Of a DNA stretch of 64,000 nucleotides, positions 25,910 through 35,076 are shown piece after piece. Position 1 is the first letter of the stretch; every line of letters begins with the position of its first letter. Origin of the DNA: CAZPMC01 sp964587755 (GTDB lineage Bacteria > Bacillota > Clostridia > Acetivibrionales > DTU013). Both the position numbers and the translations under genes were made by a program. Where the stretch lies: positions 1 to 64,000 of the forward strand of contig CAZPMC010000006.1 in NCBI GenBank assembly GCA_964587755.1, given 5' to 3'. Below the pieces are notes generated by a model, which saw only the letters and a list, made by a program, of their open reading frames with translations, made no database searches and was not told the DNA's origin.

Positions 25910-27325
25910 ATGGAGCTTTTAATTAAAAATGGAACGCTAATCACCGTTGATAATGAGAGAAGGGTTTTTAAAGGAGATATTGCCGTTGACAAAGGAAGGA
26001 TCGTCCGCATAGGAGAAGACTTATCCGACATCAAGGCAGATAAGGTGATTGATGCTGATGGATGTGCTGTTATGCCCGGAATGATCAACACCCACACACA
26101 TATATATCAGGCTCTCATTGAAGGTATTGGCTACGATATGCATTTTGAACCCTGGAATTGGCGTTTTCTGTTTCCGGTTGTAAGCAGGATGACACCGGAG
26201 CATTCTTATGTGAGTGCGCAGGTGGCTGCTTTGGAGATGATAAAAAGCGGAACTACAACAGTATGCGACCACTGGTATATGCATACATATTTTGAGAACG
26301 TACGCAATGTTGCGCAAGCTTTGGATCAAAGCGGAATGCGCTCCTGCATCGTATATGGTTTATTGGATCGTTCCTTTGCAGGTTCAGCCATTGACGACGA
26401 AAGCATGACAATGGTACACACCCGGGAGGATTTAATGGCTGATGCGGAAAAATTTGCAGCAAAATGGCATAGGACAAGACGCACCACAGTTGCATTAGGA
26501 GTGGGAACAACGCAGGATGCTTCCCCAGAGCTTTTAAAAATGTCCCAGGAGTTTTGCCTTGCAAACGGTATGCAAAACAACTTCCATGTTGCTGGCTGGA
26601 GCGAGCTTATTACAAACTGCTATAAACAATTTGGAATGCGTGATGTTGAGAACCTTGCGAGGCTCGGATATGTAGGACCAAACATGGTATATGTCCATGC
26701 CGTGTGGCTGACTCCCGAGGAGATAAAGATAATTGGGGATACGGATACAAAGGTAGCCCACTGCCCGGTTGCCAATTCGCAGCTGGCATATGGTGTTTCA
26801 CCTGTTAGCGAAATGTTGGCACGGGACGTTGCAGTCGGCTTGGGTACAGATGGTGGTGCAAGTTACACTTATGACATGTTTGAGGTGATGCGTACAGCAT
26901 CATATTTGCAAAAGCAGAAAAATCTATCAGCCGACTTTTTAACTGCTGAGCAGGCAATAGAGCTTTCCACAATTAACGGCGCCCGGGTGCTGAATATGCA
27001 GGACGAGATTGGTTCATTGGAAGCAGGTAAGAAGGCTGACATTATTATTGTAGATTTTAATAAACCACACCTGATTCCTGTAAACCGCTACACTCCCAAA
27101 TTAGTGTACAGCGCAAACGGCGGTGATGTAAGGACCACCATAATCGACGGAAAGGTTGTTATGGAGGACTATGAGGTTAAGACACTTAATGAAAAAGAAA
27201 TAATGAAGGATGCTATTCGCTGTGCTAAGGAACTTGTCAGCGGCGCATCAAATGATGATACAGAAAAATTACTAAATGCTCCGTGGGGACGCAAACGTCC
27301 TTATTGGAGAAGCAAGGAGGATTAA
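25910..27325 (+). CDS. ATZ/TRZ-type amidohydrolase (probable 8-oxoguanine deaminase-like)
   Basis: 471 residues from ATG 25910; AAAGGGAG is too close to the in-frame ATG at 25904. Metal and catalytic signatures are MINTHTHIYQA, HVAGWSEL, YVHAVWL and LGTDGGAS. The motif NGARVLNMQDEIGSLEAGKKADI is the standard C-terminal beta-sandwich anchor of cytosine, guanine and 8-oxoguanine deaminases. A long basic tail (GRKRPYWRSKED) is unusual. It most likely deaminates a purine-type base; the substrate is not fixed by the sequence. It is followed after three bases by the GH1-fold gene, so the two are co-translated. Confidence 0.82.
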   Translation: MELLIKNGTLITVDNERRVFKGDIAVDKGRIVRIGEDLSDIKADKVIDADGCAVMPGMINTHTHIYQALIEGIGYDMHFEPWNWRFLFPVVSRMTPEHSYVSAQVAALEMIKSGTTTVCDHWYMHTYFENVRNVAQALDQSGMRSCIVYGLLDRSFAGSAIDDESMTMVHTREDLMADAEKFAAKWHRTRRTTVALGVGTTQDASPELLKMSQEFCLANGMQNNFHVAGWSELITNCYKQFGMRDVENLARLGYVGPNMVYVHAVWLTPEEIKIIGDTDTKVAHCPVANSQLAYGVSPVSEMLARDVAVGLGTDGGASYTYDMFEVMRTASYLQKQKNLSADFLTAEQAIELSTINGARVLNMQDEIGSLEAGKKADIIIVDFNKPHLIPVNRYTPKLVYSANGGDVRTTIIDGKVVMEDYEVKTLNEKEIMKDAIRCAKELVSGASNDDTEKLLNAPWGRKRPYWRSKED

Positions 27326-27328
27326 GTT

Positions 27329-28687
27329 ATGGCTAAGCTTGAATTCCCAAAGGATTTTATTTGGGGCATCGGCAACGGTGCATATCAATCCGAAGGTGGA
27401 TACAATGAGGACGGAAGAGGCGAGACTATTTGGGACCGCTACTGTCACATACCCGGCCGGATTATTGACGGCGCCAGCGGTGATGTCACATCGGATTTTT
27501 ACCATAGGTATAAAGAGGACATTGCCCTGATGAAAAAGATGGGTATTCCGAACTTTCGCATGTCAATTTCCTGGGCGAGGATAATACCTGACGGGAGAGG
27601 CGAAATAAATGAAAAGGGTATAGCCTTCTATCATTCTGTTTTGGATGAGCTGATAAAAAATGGTATCGAGCCCATGGTAAACCTTTACATGTGGGATTTG
27701 CCACAGAAGCTGCAGGATATCGGAGGATGGGCAAATAGAGATGTGACAGATTACTTTGAAAGATATTGCCGGATTGTATTTAAGGAATACGGCTCTAAGG
27801 TCAAGACCTGGCTTACATTTGATGAACCCTTCTGCTGTGCGTTTATAGGCAATTACCTGGGAACATACGCACCAGGGCTTACGGATTTCTCCACTGCTCT
27901 TTTGGTAAGCTACAATATGCTTCTTGCCCATGGCAAGGCTGTAAAAGCGTGCCATGAAATAATACCTGATGCAAAAATCGGTATAGCACTAAACCTTTCA
28001 GACTGCAAAAGTGCAACTGACAAGAAGGAAGATATTGAAGCAGCAATTCGCGCAGACGGCTACCGTAACCGCTGGTTCCTGGATCCGATTTACAAGGGAA
28101 GCTTCCCGCAGGACATGCTTGATTGGTACGAAAAACAGGGAGTAGTTATGCCAGAAATATTGCCGGAGGATTTGAAAATCATGTCCGAGCCACAGGATTT
28201 CCTGGGAATTAACTTCTATTCACCTCATTTCTACGTACATGACGAACAGGTCTGGCCAATAAAGCTGACTGGAGTTAAGGTAGGATACCCGGTAAATTAT
28301 ATTAATTGGGAAATTGTGCCTGAGGCAATTTACAACATCCTCACCCGTGTTAAAAAAGATTACGGGGATATTGAGATAAAAATTACTGCCAACGGCAACT
28401 GTACTACGGATATTATCAATCGTGAGCACAAGCTTCTGGATGATGAGCGTATTGATTATATGTACAATCATCTTATACAGATAAATAAAGCAATTGAAGA
28501 AGGCATTCGTGTTACAGCGTATTATGCATTCTGCTTTACCGACAACCTTGAATGGACCCTTGGCTTTACTAAACGTTTCGGCCTTGTGTATGTTGATTTT
28601 AAGACTCAGGAGAGGATAGTCAAGGAAAGCGGTCACTGGTATTCTAAGGTAATAAGGGACAATGGCTTCGAGCTGGTTGACAAATAG
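27329..28687 (+). CDS. GH1-fold protein lacking the catalytic nucleophile
   Basis: 452 residues, full-length glycoside hydrolase family 1 fold. The start (FPKDFIWGIGNGAYQSEG), the middle (WDLPQKLQDIGGWANRDV) and the end (KRFGLVYVDF) are all standard GH1. Numbering follows canonical BglA closely: Q20 is kept and the acid/base Glu166 is kept (TFDEP). However, His121 is Met (YMWDLP), Asn165 is Asp, the nucleophile of TENG is Ala354 (ITANGN) and the sugar-stacking Trp of WSLLDN is Phe401 (FCFTDN). Glu408 (LEW) is kept. Known: the nucleophile Glu is required for retaining beta-glycosidases. Inferred: not a normal beta-glucosidase; it may cleave another bond, perhaps N-glycosidic, or have a binding role. 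It lies between two deaminase genes. Confidence 0.88.
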   Translation: MAKLEFPKDFIWGIGNGAYQSEGGYNEDGRGETIWDRYCHIPGRIIDGASGDVTSDFYHRYKEDIALMKKMGIPNFRMSISWARIIPDGRGEINEKGIAFYHSVLDELIKNGIEPMVNLYMWDLPQKLQDIGGWANRDVTDYFERYCRIVFKEYGSKVKTWLTFDEPFCCAFIGNYLGTYAPGLTDFSTALLVSYNMLLAHGKAVKACHEIIPDAKIGIALNLSDCKSATDKKEDIEAAIRADGYRNRWFLDPIYKGSFPQDMLDWYEKQGVVMPEILPEDLKIMSEPQDFLGINFYSPHFYVHDEQVWPIKLTGVKVGYPVNYINWEIVPEAIYNILTRVKKDYGDIEIKITANGNCTTDIINREHKLLDDERIDYMYNHLIQINKAIEEGIRVTAYYAFCFTDNLEWTLGFTKRFGLVYVDFKTQERIVKESGHWYSKVIRDNGFELVDK

Positions 28688-28750
28688 AATTTTGGAAGGC
28701 AATAGTTTTAAGCGATATAAATTTGGAATGATAGGAGATGGATAACTGCA

Positions 28751-30106
28751 ATGCGTGAATGTGATTTAATACTTGGAGGAAGCTACCTTCTCGCAATGGA
28801 TGATAATGACACCCGAATCAGAAATGGTGGTGTGGCAATTAAAGATGGCAAGATTATTGCACTTGCGGAAATATCCGAGTTGAGAAATCAGTATAAACCG
28901 AAAGAGGAAATCGTACACGAAAATGCAGTTATCCTCCCGGGCTTGATTGATGCTCATACCCATGAAACTTTAACAAGGGGCCTGCATGAGGACCTCCCAT
29001 TGATGCGGTGGTTGGAAGAGGTATGCTACCCCGTTGAGGCAAGCTATACACCGGAAGATATATATGCCGCTGCACTGATGACACAGATGGAGCTTATACG
29101 CGGTGGAGTTACGACTTTTATTGATATATTCAGATATGCAGACCAAGCTATAAAGGTCATTGAAAAGTCCGGAATGAGAGCCATATTTACTCCCCAGTTT
29201 TTTGATGAGACTTCTGATACGCTGGAGAGTATTGATAAAACAGTGGATTTGATTGAGAAATATCATGGCAGCCAAAACGGCCGTGTCAGTGTCTGGTTTG
29301 GACCTCACGCACCTTATTCCTGCGGCCCCGAAAGCTATGCAAGGGCCGCTGAGCTTTCGAAAAAACTCGGTGTCGGAGTCCATACTCATATGTGTGAGAC
29401 AAAGGCAGAGGTTCAATTAATAAAAGAAAGATACGGAAAGGATCCTGTAGAATACCTCCATGAGGCAGGCGTTCTAGATGTTCCCTGTGTTTTGGCCCAC
29501 TCTATCTACCTGACAGATGAAAATATTTCACTGTTGGCAAAGAAGCGGGATACTGCAGGACTTGTATATAACCCCATAAGCAATATGAAAATAGCCGATG
29601 GAATAGCAAGAATACCTGAGCTTCTTTCGGCGGGCTGTACGGTCGGCTTGGGCACTGATTCCAATTTATCTAACAATGGATTGGATATGTTTGCAGAAAT
29701 GCGCATAGGAAGTTACCTGCAGAAGGTGTTTAATGATGATGCGACCATAATGCCATGCTTTGAAATGCTAAAGCTGGCAACACGCGGCAGTGCAAAGGTT
29801 CTAAAAATGGAAGACAAAATAGGAAGCTTAGAACCCGGAAAATGTGCTGATGTTATTGCTGTAAGCTTCAGTAAACCGCATATGTGGCCTATTTATTATG
29901 AGAATCCAAGTAATATTGTTGAGCAGATTGTCTACTCGGCACGCGCTTCAGATGTTATAACAACTATAGTTGATGGTAAGGTTTTAATGGATAATTATGT
30001 TATCCGGACACTTGATGAGAAAGGTGCTTTTGAGTTTATACAAAAAAGGGCAATGGATTTATATGCACGCAGCTTTCCAGACAGGGTAAGCAGTGAGAAA
30101 ATATAA
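28751..30106 (+). CDS. MTA/SAH-deaminase-like amidohydrolase
   Basis: 451 residues. Metal and catalytic residues: DAHTHETLTRGL, HTHMCETKAEV, LAHSIYL and GTDSNLSNNGLDMFAEM, the last a hallmark of the methylthioadenosine/S-adenosylhomocysteine and related deaminase group. PHAPYSC is the substrate-loop motif typical of adenosine-type substrates. The C-terminal anchor is KMEDKIGSLEPGKCADVI. Hydrolytic deamination of an aminopurine or its nucleoside is likely. ATAGGAGATGG upstream supports the start. It lies between the GH1-fold gene and the molybdenum hydroxylase gene. Confidence 0.83.
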   Translation: MRECDLILGGSYLLAMDDNDTRIRNGGVAIKDGKIIALAEISELRNQYKPKEEIVHENAVILPGLIDAHTHETLTRGLHEDLPLMRWLEEVCYPVEASYTPEDIYAAALMTQMELIRGGVTTFIDIFRYADQAIKVIEKSGMRAIFTPQFFDETSDTLESIDKTVDLIEKYHGSQNGRVSVWFGPHAPYSCGPESYARAAELSKKLGVGVHTHMCETKAEVQLIKERYGKDPVEYLHEAGVLDVPCVLAHSIYLTDENISLLAKKRDTAGLVYNPISNMKIADGIARIPELLSAGCTVGLGTDSNLSNNGLDMFAEMRIGSYLQKVFNDDATIMPCFEMLKLATRGSAKVLKMEDKIGSLEPGKCADVIAVSFSKPHMWPIYYENPSNIVEQIVYSARASDVITTIVDGKVLMDNYVIRTLDEKGAFEFIQKRAMDLYARSFPDRVSSEKI

Positions 30107-30137
30107 ATATTTAAGCATGAGGAAGGAGCCAGTTAAG

Positions 30138-32921
30138 ATGAATGAAATAAAACTTACAGTAAACGGGAAACAGGTTACTGCTACCAATCCAGAAATGACT
30201 CTTCTGAAATTCCTGCGCGAAGAATTGGGACTTGTTGGTGCAAAAGACGGGTGCAGCAGAAGCCAATGCGGTTCTTGTACGGTAATAGTAAATAAAAAAG
30301 CTGTTACTGCCTGTTCACAGAAGATGAAGAGGCTTGAGGGGGCAATTGTTGAAACTATAGAAGGATTGGCAGACGGCGACAAGCTCCATCCCTTGCAGAT
30401 TGCGTTTATGAAATTAAGTGCATTTCAGTGCGGCTTCTGTACTCCTGGAATGATAATGAAGGCTAAGGAGCTTTTAGACAAAAATCCTGACCCGTCGGAG
30501 GAAGAAATAAAAGAAGCATTAAAGAGAAACATTTGCCGCTGCACAGGGTACAAAAAGATTGTTGAAGCTGTTCAGCTGGCTGCCCGGATTTTAAGCGGCA
30601 AAGAAGCAGTTGATTTATATGATGACGACGGCAGGGTAGGAGACCGTACTGTTCGTACCGATGCCCTTAGAAAGGTAAAGGGTCATCCTGTATACACCGA
30701 TGACTACAAGCTGGTTAAACCGCTACAAGGGAAAATGCTGTTTTCTGAGTATCCTCATGCAAAGATATTGTCTATTGATATTGAAGAGGCGAAAAAAATG
30801 CCTGGTGTTGCTGCAATTGCTCTTTATAAAGACGTTCCCGGGCGAAAGGTATTTGGACAGGGAATGGTTCCGAATCAGCCTGTTATCGCAGGTGACATTG
30901 TCCGCTTTGTAGGCGATCCGGTGGCGGTAGTTTACGCGGATACAGAGGAACAAGCCTATGCAGCAATGGAACGTATTAAGGTCGAGTATGAACCGCTGCC
31001 TGTCCTTACTTCCCCAAGAGAAGCCATGAAAGAGGATGCATTCAAGATATATGATGAGGGCAATATTCTTAAGCACCATCATACTCACAAGGGAAATGTG
31101 GACAGGGGCTTTGAACAGTCAGATATCATAATTGAGGATACCTATTATACTCAATGTATTGATCATGGTTATATGGAGCTGGATGCAGCCCTTGCAGAAT
31201 ATGACGAAAATGGCAGGCTGATAGTGTACGGCTCTGTGCAGAATCCGTTAGGTCTGGTTAAGGACATAGCTGCGTGCCTGGCATTGGACGAGGACAAGGT
31301 CCGTGTAGTTATCCGTCCAAACGGCGGTGCCTTCGGCGGAAGAGAAGAGCCTTCAGTTCATATCCAGGCAGCTTTAGGAACCCTGATGACTGGAAGACCT
31401 GTAAGAATGGTTTTCAGCCGTGAAGAATTAAATATATTCTCAACAAAACGCCATGCAATGGAATTAAAATATAAAATCGGTGCTACCAAAGATGGCAAGC
31501 TGATGGCTATTAAGGCTGAGACTGTTGGTGATACAGGAGCCTATGATTCTTCAGGTGAATTTGTTTTATTCCGTGCATGCGTGTTTGGAGCAGGACCATA
31601 TGAGATTCCAAATGCCTGGATGGACAGCTATGCAGTGTATACAAACAATGCAAATGCCGCTTCGATGCGCGGTTTTGGAAGCACCCAGCCATGCCTGGCA
31701 ATGGAAGCAATGCTTGACAGGGTGGCAGAGGCATGCAACATTGACCCCTTTGAAATTCGCAGGATAAACGGATTGGATATTGGAAAGCAGACAATTACCG
31801 GCCATGTAATTGATTACGGAATAGGTTTTAAAGAAGCCCTTAATGCTATAGAAAGAGAAGTTAAGAAAGACGGATTGCCAGAACCTTCAGGTCCGAATAA
31901 GAAGATAGGTATCGGTATAGCAGGCAGTATGAAGAACGTCGGTCTGGGCTCGGGCTCTGAAGACTCTGCATGGGCTCAGATGCGTCTGGGTGAGGATGGG
32001 AAGATTGTTGTTATGATGGGTGCCGTTGAATTCGGACAAGGCTGCGATACGGTTATGGCTCAGATTGCAGCAGAGACTTTGGGTGTATCCATCAGAAATA
32101 TCCGGATGGCTCCGGTAGACACGGAATATACTCTCGACGGCGGGATTACAACTGCTTCAAGACAGACATTCGTTTCAGGCAATGCAGTTAAGACAGTCGG
32201 AAGCATTTTTAAGAACACTATGCTAAATTACGTTTCGGAAGTCTCCAAGATACCTGTTGGATATCTTGAATGTGACAAGGACGGAATATATGACGTACGT
32301 AAAGGGCAAAGCTTCAGGATGAGCTTTGAAGAACTGGCAAAGACAGCAAAGCAAAATAATCGTGATATACATGAAAAATATTATTATGTTGCTCCTGAGA
32401 CAAGACCTTTAAAGGAATGCTCGGATAACTTATCAAACGATGTGGTCGGACACAGGCTTCATTTCTCATACTGCTTCGGCGTACAGGCTGTAATTGTCGA
32501 GGTGGACGAGGAAACCGGAGAAGTGAAGGTGCTTCGTGCTTATGCCGCAAACGATGCAGGCCGTGCAATCAACCCTGCCCTCGTAGAAGGCCAAATCGAG
32601 GGTGGCGTTGCCATGGGAATCGGTTACGCACTTTCAGAGAACTTTGAAATGAAAGACGGGTATGTGGTGTCTAAGGAATTTAAAGATCTGGGACTTCCAA
32701 GGTCAACAGATATCCCGACTGACATAAGGACAATTATTGTAGAAGAAAATCACCCTTATGGGCCCTTCGGTGCTAAAGGAATGGGTGAGTTGCCGTTGAA
32801 TGCAACTGCACCGGCAATCTTAAATGCAATTTATGATGCTGTCGGAGTTAGAATAACATCATTACCTGTTAAGCCGGAAAAGCTTTCAGAGCTTATTAAG
32901 GATAAGAAAAAAAGTAGTTAG
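30138..32921 (+). CDS. Fused 2Fe-2S/molybdopterin xanthine-dehydrogenase-type hydroxylase
   Basis: 927 residues from ATG 30138, with AAGGAG upstream. Residues 1-160 are a small iron-sulfur subunit domain with both 2Fe-2S clusters: C39, C44, C47, C59 (CSRSQCGSC) and C98, C101, C133, C135 (CGFCTPG, CRCTGY). From about 165 on it is the large molybdopterin subunit: GGAFGGREEPSVH near the Mo site, and the catalytic Glu in GAKGMGELPL near the C-terminus. This fusion without a FAD domain is the layout of the selenium-dependent xanthine dehydrogenase group of purinolytic clostridia. No in-frame TGA is seen; the selenium in such enzymes is a labile cofactor, not Sec. No FAD subunit is found in the window. 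Confidence 0.9.
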   Translation: MNEIKLTVNGKQVTATNPEMTLLKFLREELGLVGAKDGCSRSQCGSCTVIVNKKAVTACSQKMKRLEGAIVETIEGLADGDKLHPLQIAFMKLSAFQCGFCTPGMIMKAKELLDKNPDPSEEEIKEALKRNICRCTGYKKIVEAVQLAARILSGKEAVDLYDDDGRVGDRTVRTDALRKVKGHPVYTDDYKLVKPLQGKMLFSEYPHAKILSIDIEEAKKMPGVAAIALYKDVPGRKVFGQGMVPNQPVIAGDIVRFVGDPVAVVYADTEEQAYAAMERIKVEYEPLPVLTSPREAMKEDAFKIYDEGNILKHHHTHKGNVDRGFEQSDIIIEDTYYTQCIDHGYMELDAALAEYDENGRLIVYGSVQNPLGLVKDIAACLALDEDKVRVVIRPNGGAFGGREEPSVHIQAALGTLMTGRPVRMVFSREELNIFSTKRHAMELKYKIGATKDGKLMAIKAETVGDTGAYDSSGEFVLFRACVFGAGPYEIPNAWMDSYAVYTNNANAASMRGFGSTQPCLAMEAMLDRVAEACNIDPFEIRRINGLDIGKQTITGHVIDYGIGFKEALNAIEREVKKDGLPEPSGPNKKIGIGIAGSMKNVGLGSGSEDSAWAQMRLGEDGKIVVMMGAVEFGQGCDTVMAQIAAETLGVSIRNIRMAPVDTEYTLDGGITTASRQTFVSGNAVKTVGSIFKNTMLNYVSEVSKIPVGYLECDKDGIYDVRKGQSFRMSFEELAKTAKQNNRDIHEKYYYVAPETRPLKECSDNLSNDVVGHRLHFSYCFGVQAVIVEVDEETGEVKVLRAYAANDAGRAINPALVEGQIEGGVAMGIGYALSENFEMKDGYVVSKEFKDLGLPRSTDIPTDIRTIIVEENHPYGPFGAKGMGELPLNATAPAILNAIYDAVGVRITSLPVKPEKLSELIKDKKKSS

Positions 32922-32945
32922 TAAAGGTTGGAAAGAGGATTTAAT

Positions 32946-34142
32946 ATGGACAAAAAATTTTCATTGGCACCAATACAGAGGAAGGCTACTGATAACAACA
33001 AGTTTCTCAGCGTAGAGCTGGGTGAACAGGTTGTAAATTATCACAAAAGCTTTCCTGCCTATGAGCAAACACCTTTAACCGATTTACCAGAGCTTGCAAG
33101 GGAAATCGGAATCGAAAAGCTATATGTTAAGGATGAATCTTACCGATTCGGGCTTAATGCATTTAAGGTATTGGGCGGTAGCTACAGTATAGGTGCTTAT
33201 CTCGCAAAAAGGTTACAGCTTGCTCCAAATCAGATAAACTACGGGACCCTCTGCTCTGATGCTGTCCGTGAGAAGCTGGGCGTACTAACATTTGTCACTG
33301 CGACCGATGGGAATCACGGTCGCGGTGTGGCATGGACCGCACGGGAGCTCGGACACAAATCAGTGGTGTACATGCCTCATGGCAGCTCAGATGAGAGATT
33401 AGAAAATATAAGGGCAGAGGGCGCCGAAGCTGAGATACTTGACATGAATTATGATGAGGCTGTCAGGCTGGCAAATAAAATGGGTAAAGAGCATGGATGG
33501 ATTATGGTACAGGATACGGCATGGGAAGGCTATGAGGAGATACCCCGCTGGATTATGCAGGGGTATTTGACGATGGCATATGAGGCTGCCACGCAACTGA
33601 AAGACCAAGTCCCGACTCATGTATTCTTGCAGGCAGGTGTCGGTTCATTGGCAGGGGCTGTTGCAGGTTACCTGGCTAATTACTATGGCAATAACAAGCC
33701 ACAGATTGTTGTAGTTGAGCCGAATAAGGCAAACTGCATTTACAGGACTGCTGCTGCAGCTGACGATAAGCTGCACTTTGTAACAGGCAAGCTGGATACA
33801 CTAATGGCAGGTTTAGCTTGTGGAGAGCCAAACCGGATAGGTTGGGAAATATTACAGGAGACTGCAGAATATGCAATATCGTGTCCTGATTGGGTAGCTG
33901 CTAAGGGAATGAGAATTTTGGCCGCTCCTATCGGAAACGACAGTAAAGTGATTTCAGGTGAAAGCGGAGCGGTTACCACAGGACTGGTCGCCCAAATCAT
34001 GACAGACCCTGATTTAGCATGGATGAAGGATGAGCTGAAAATTGACAGCACGTCAAAAATCCTTTGTTTCAGTACTGAGGGGGATACAGACAAGGAAAAT
34101 TACCGCCGTATCATTTGGGACGGTGCTTACCCTGGGCTTTAA
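32946..34142 (+). CDS. ygeX: 2,3-Diaminopropionate ammonia-lyase
   Basis: PLP enzyme that turns 2,3-diaminopropionate into pyruvate and two ammonia. 398 residues, fold type II. The PLP Lys is in NAFKVLGGSY, preceded by LYVKDESYRFGL; TATDGNHGRGVAW and the Gly-rich phosphate loop QAGVGSLAGAVAGY are family-typical. The ATG at 32946 follows GAAAGAGG. In anaerobic purine and uric acid degradation, 2,3-diaminopropionate is an end intermediate and this gene is one of the markers of the pathway. Here it follows the molybdenum hydroxylase by 24 bases and closes the first operon segment. Confidence 0.93.
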   Translation: MDKKFSLAPIQRKATDNNKFLSVELGEQVVNYHKSFPAYEQTPLTDLPELAREIGIEKLYVKDESYRFGLNAFKVLGGSYSIGAYLAKRLQLAPNQINYGTLCSDAVREKLGVLTFVTATDGNHGRGVAWTARELGHKSVVYMPHGSSDERLENIRAEGAEAEILDMNYDEAVRLANKMGKEHGWIMVQDTAWEGYEEIPRWIMQGYLTMAYEAATQLKDQVPTHVFLQAGVGSLAGAVAGYLANYYGNNKPQIVVVEPNKANCIYRTAAAADDKLHFVTGKLDTLMAGLACGEPNRIGWEILQETAEYAISCPDWVAAKGMRILAAPIGNDSKVISGESGAVTTGLVAQIMTDPDLAWMKDELKIDSTSKILCFSTEGDTDKENYRRIIWDGAYPGL

Positions 34143-34288
34143 TACAGAACATGAAAAGGTAGTTAAGAGTTAATCAAGAAAATGCAATAACTGTATTAAA
34201 ATGTTGACAATTATTAAAAAAAGAGATACTTTAGTAATATTATATAATATTTGTATTAAAGGGAAAATATTGCGGGAAGGTAAAAATA

Positions 34289-35053
34289 ATGATGAGGTTA
34301 GACAGACTAAACAGTATGGAAGAGTATGTGCATGAATGCGGTAGTGTCTCTTTAAGCGACCTGGCTAAGAAATTCAATATTTCGATTAATACTGTTCGCC
34401 GGGATGTGGAGGAATTATTGGAACGGGGCACAATGAAAAAGGTGTACGGAGGCGTTGCATCTAACATAACTACACAAGTTATGCCTATCAGTGACCGGGA
34501 AAACACTAATATTGCTGCAAAGCAGAGTATAGGGAAAATGGTTGCAAAGCTCATTGATAATGATTCAACGGTATTCATTGACTCGGGCTCAACACCTGCA
34601 CAGGTTATTCAACACTTAGGCCAGAAAAACAATATAACTGTCATCACTAATAGTCTAAAAGCTATGTATGAGAGCTCAAAATATCCTAACATTAGGCTTT
34701 TAGGAATAGGAGGCTTGTACAATACCTTCAAAGGCTCTTTTGTCGGTTCCAGCACATTAGAAAACATTTCGAAACTAAATTTCGATGTAGTTCTTCTTGG
34801 TTCCACTTGTATTTCCTTAGAAAATGGGCTGACAATAAACTCATTTTTCGAAGTTGATATTAAAAGATGGCTTGTTCAGCATAACAAACGTACTATATTA
34901 ATGGCTGACACAAGCAAATATGATAAGACGGCTCTTTACTCCTTCAGTGATTTTAGCGATGTAAAGATTGTTGCTGCTGAGAAGCCTTTGCCCCCAAGGT
35001 ACATGAAAGAGATTTCTGAGCGCGGCATGACCTTCCTTTGCCCGGATAATTAA
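34289..35053 (+). CDS. DeoR-family transcriptional regulator
   Basis: 254 residues. The N-terminal helix-turn-helix has the DeoR signature VSLSDLAKKFNISINTVRRDV and the linker GTMKKVYGG. The C-terminal sugar-phosphate-binding domain has IDSGSTPAQV and the conserved NGLTIN and MADTSKYDK stretches. DeoR proteins of this type sense phosphorylated sugars. It precedes the tartrate-dehydratase-like pair and the DeoC-like gene and probably regulates them. Upstream is a TTGACA at 34204-34209 with only a weak -10, so the promoter is not firmly placed. GGGAAGG precedes ATG 34289 by about eight bases. Confidence 0.9.
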   Translation: MMRLDRLNSMEEYVHECGSVSLSDLAKKFNISINTVRRDVEELLERGTMKKVYGGVASNITTQVMPISDRENTNIAAKQSIGKMVAKLIDNDSTVFIDSGSTPAQVIQHLGQKNNITVITNSLKAMYESSKYPNIRLLGIGGLYNTFKGSFVGSSTLENISKLNFDVVLLGSTCISLENGLTINSFFEVDIKRWLVQHNKRTILMADTSKYDKTALYSFSDFSDVKIVAAEKPLPPRYMKEISERGMTFLCPDN

Positions 35054-35076
35054 ATATGAAAGGCAGGAGTACTCAT

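Noticed and set aside
27329..28687. Ordinary beta-glucosidase for cellobiose use
   Set aside because: The nucleophile and several glucose ligands are replaced, and the neighbours are purine enzymes, not cellulases.
30138..32921. Selenocysteine codon in the molybdenum hydroxylase
   Set aside because: No in-frame TGA occurs; the labile selenium of this enzyme class is not encoded as Sec.
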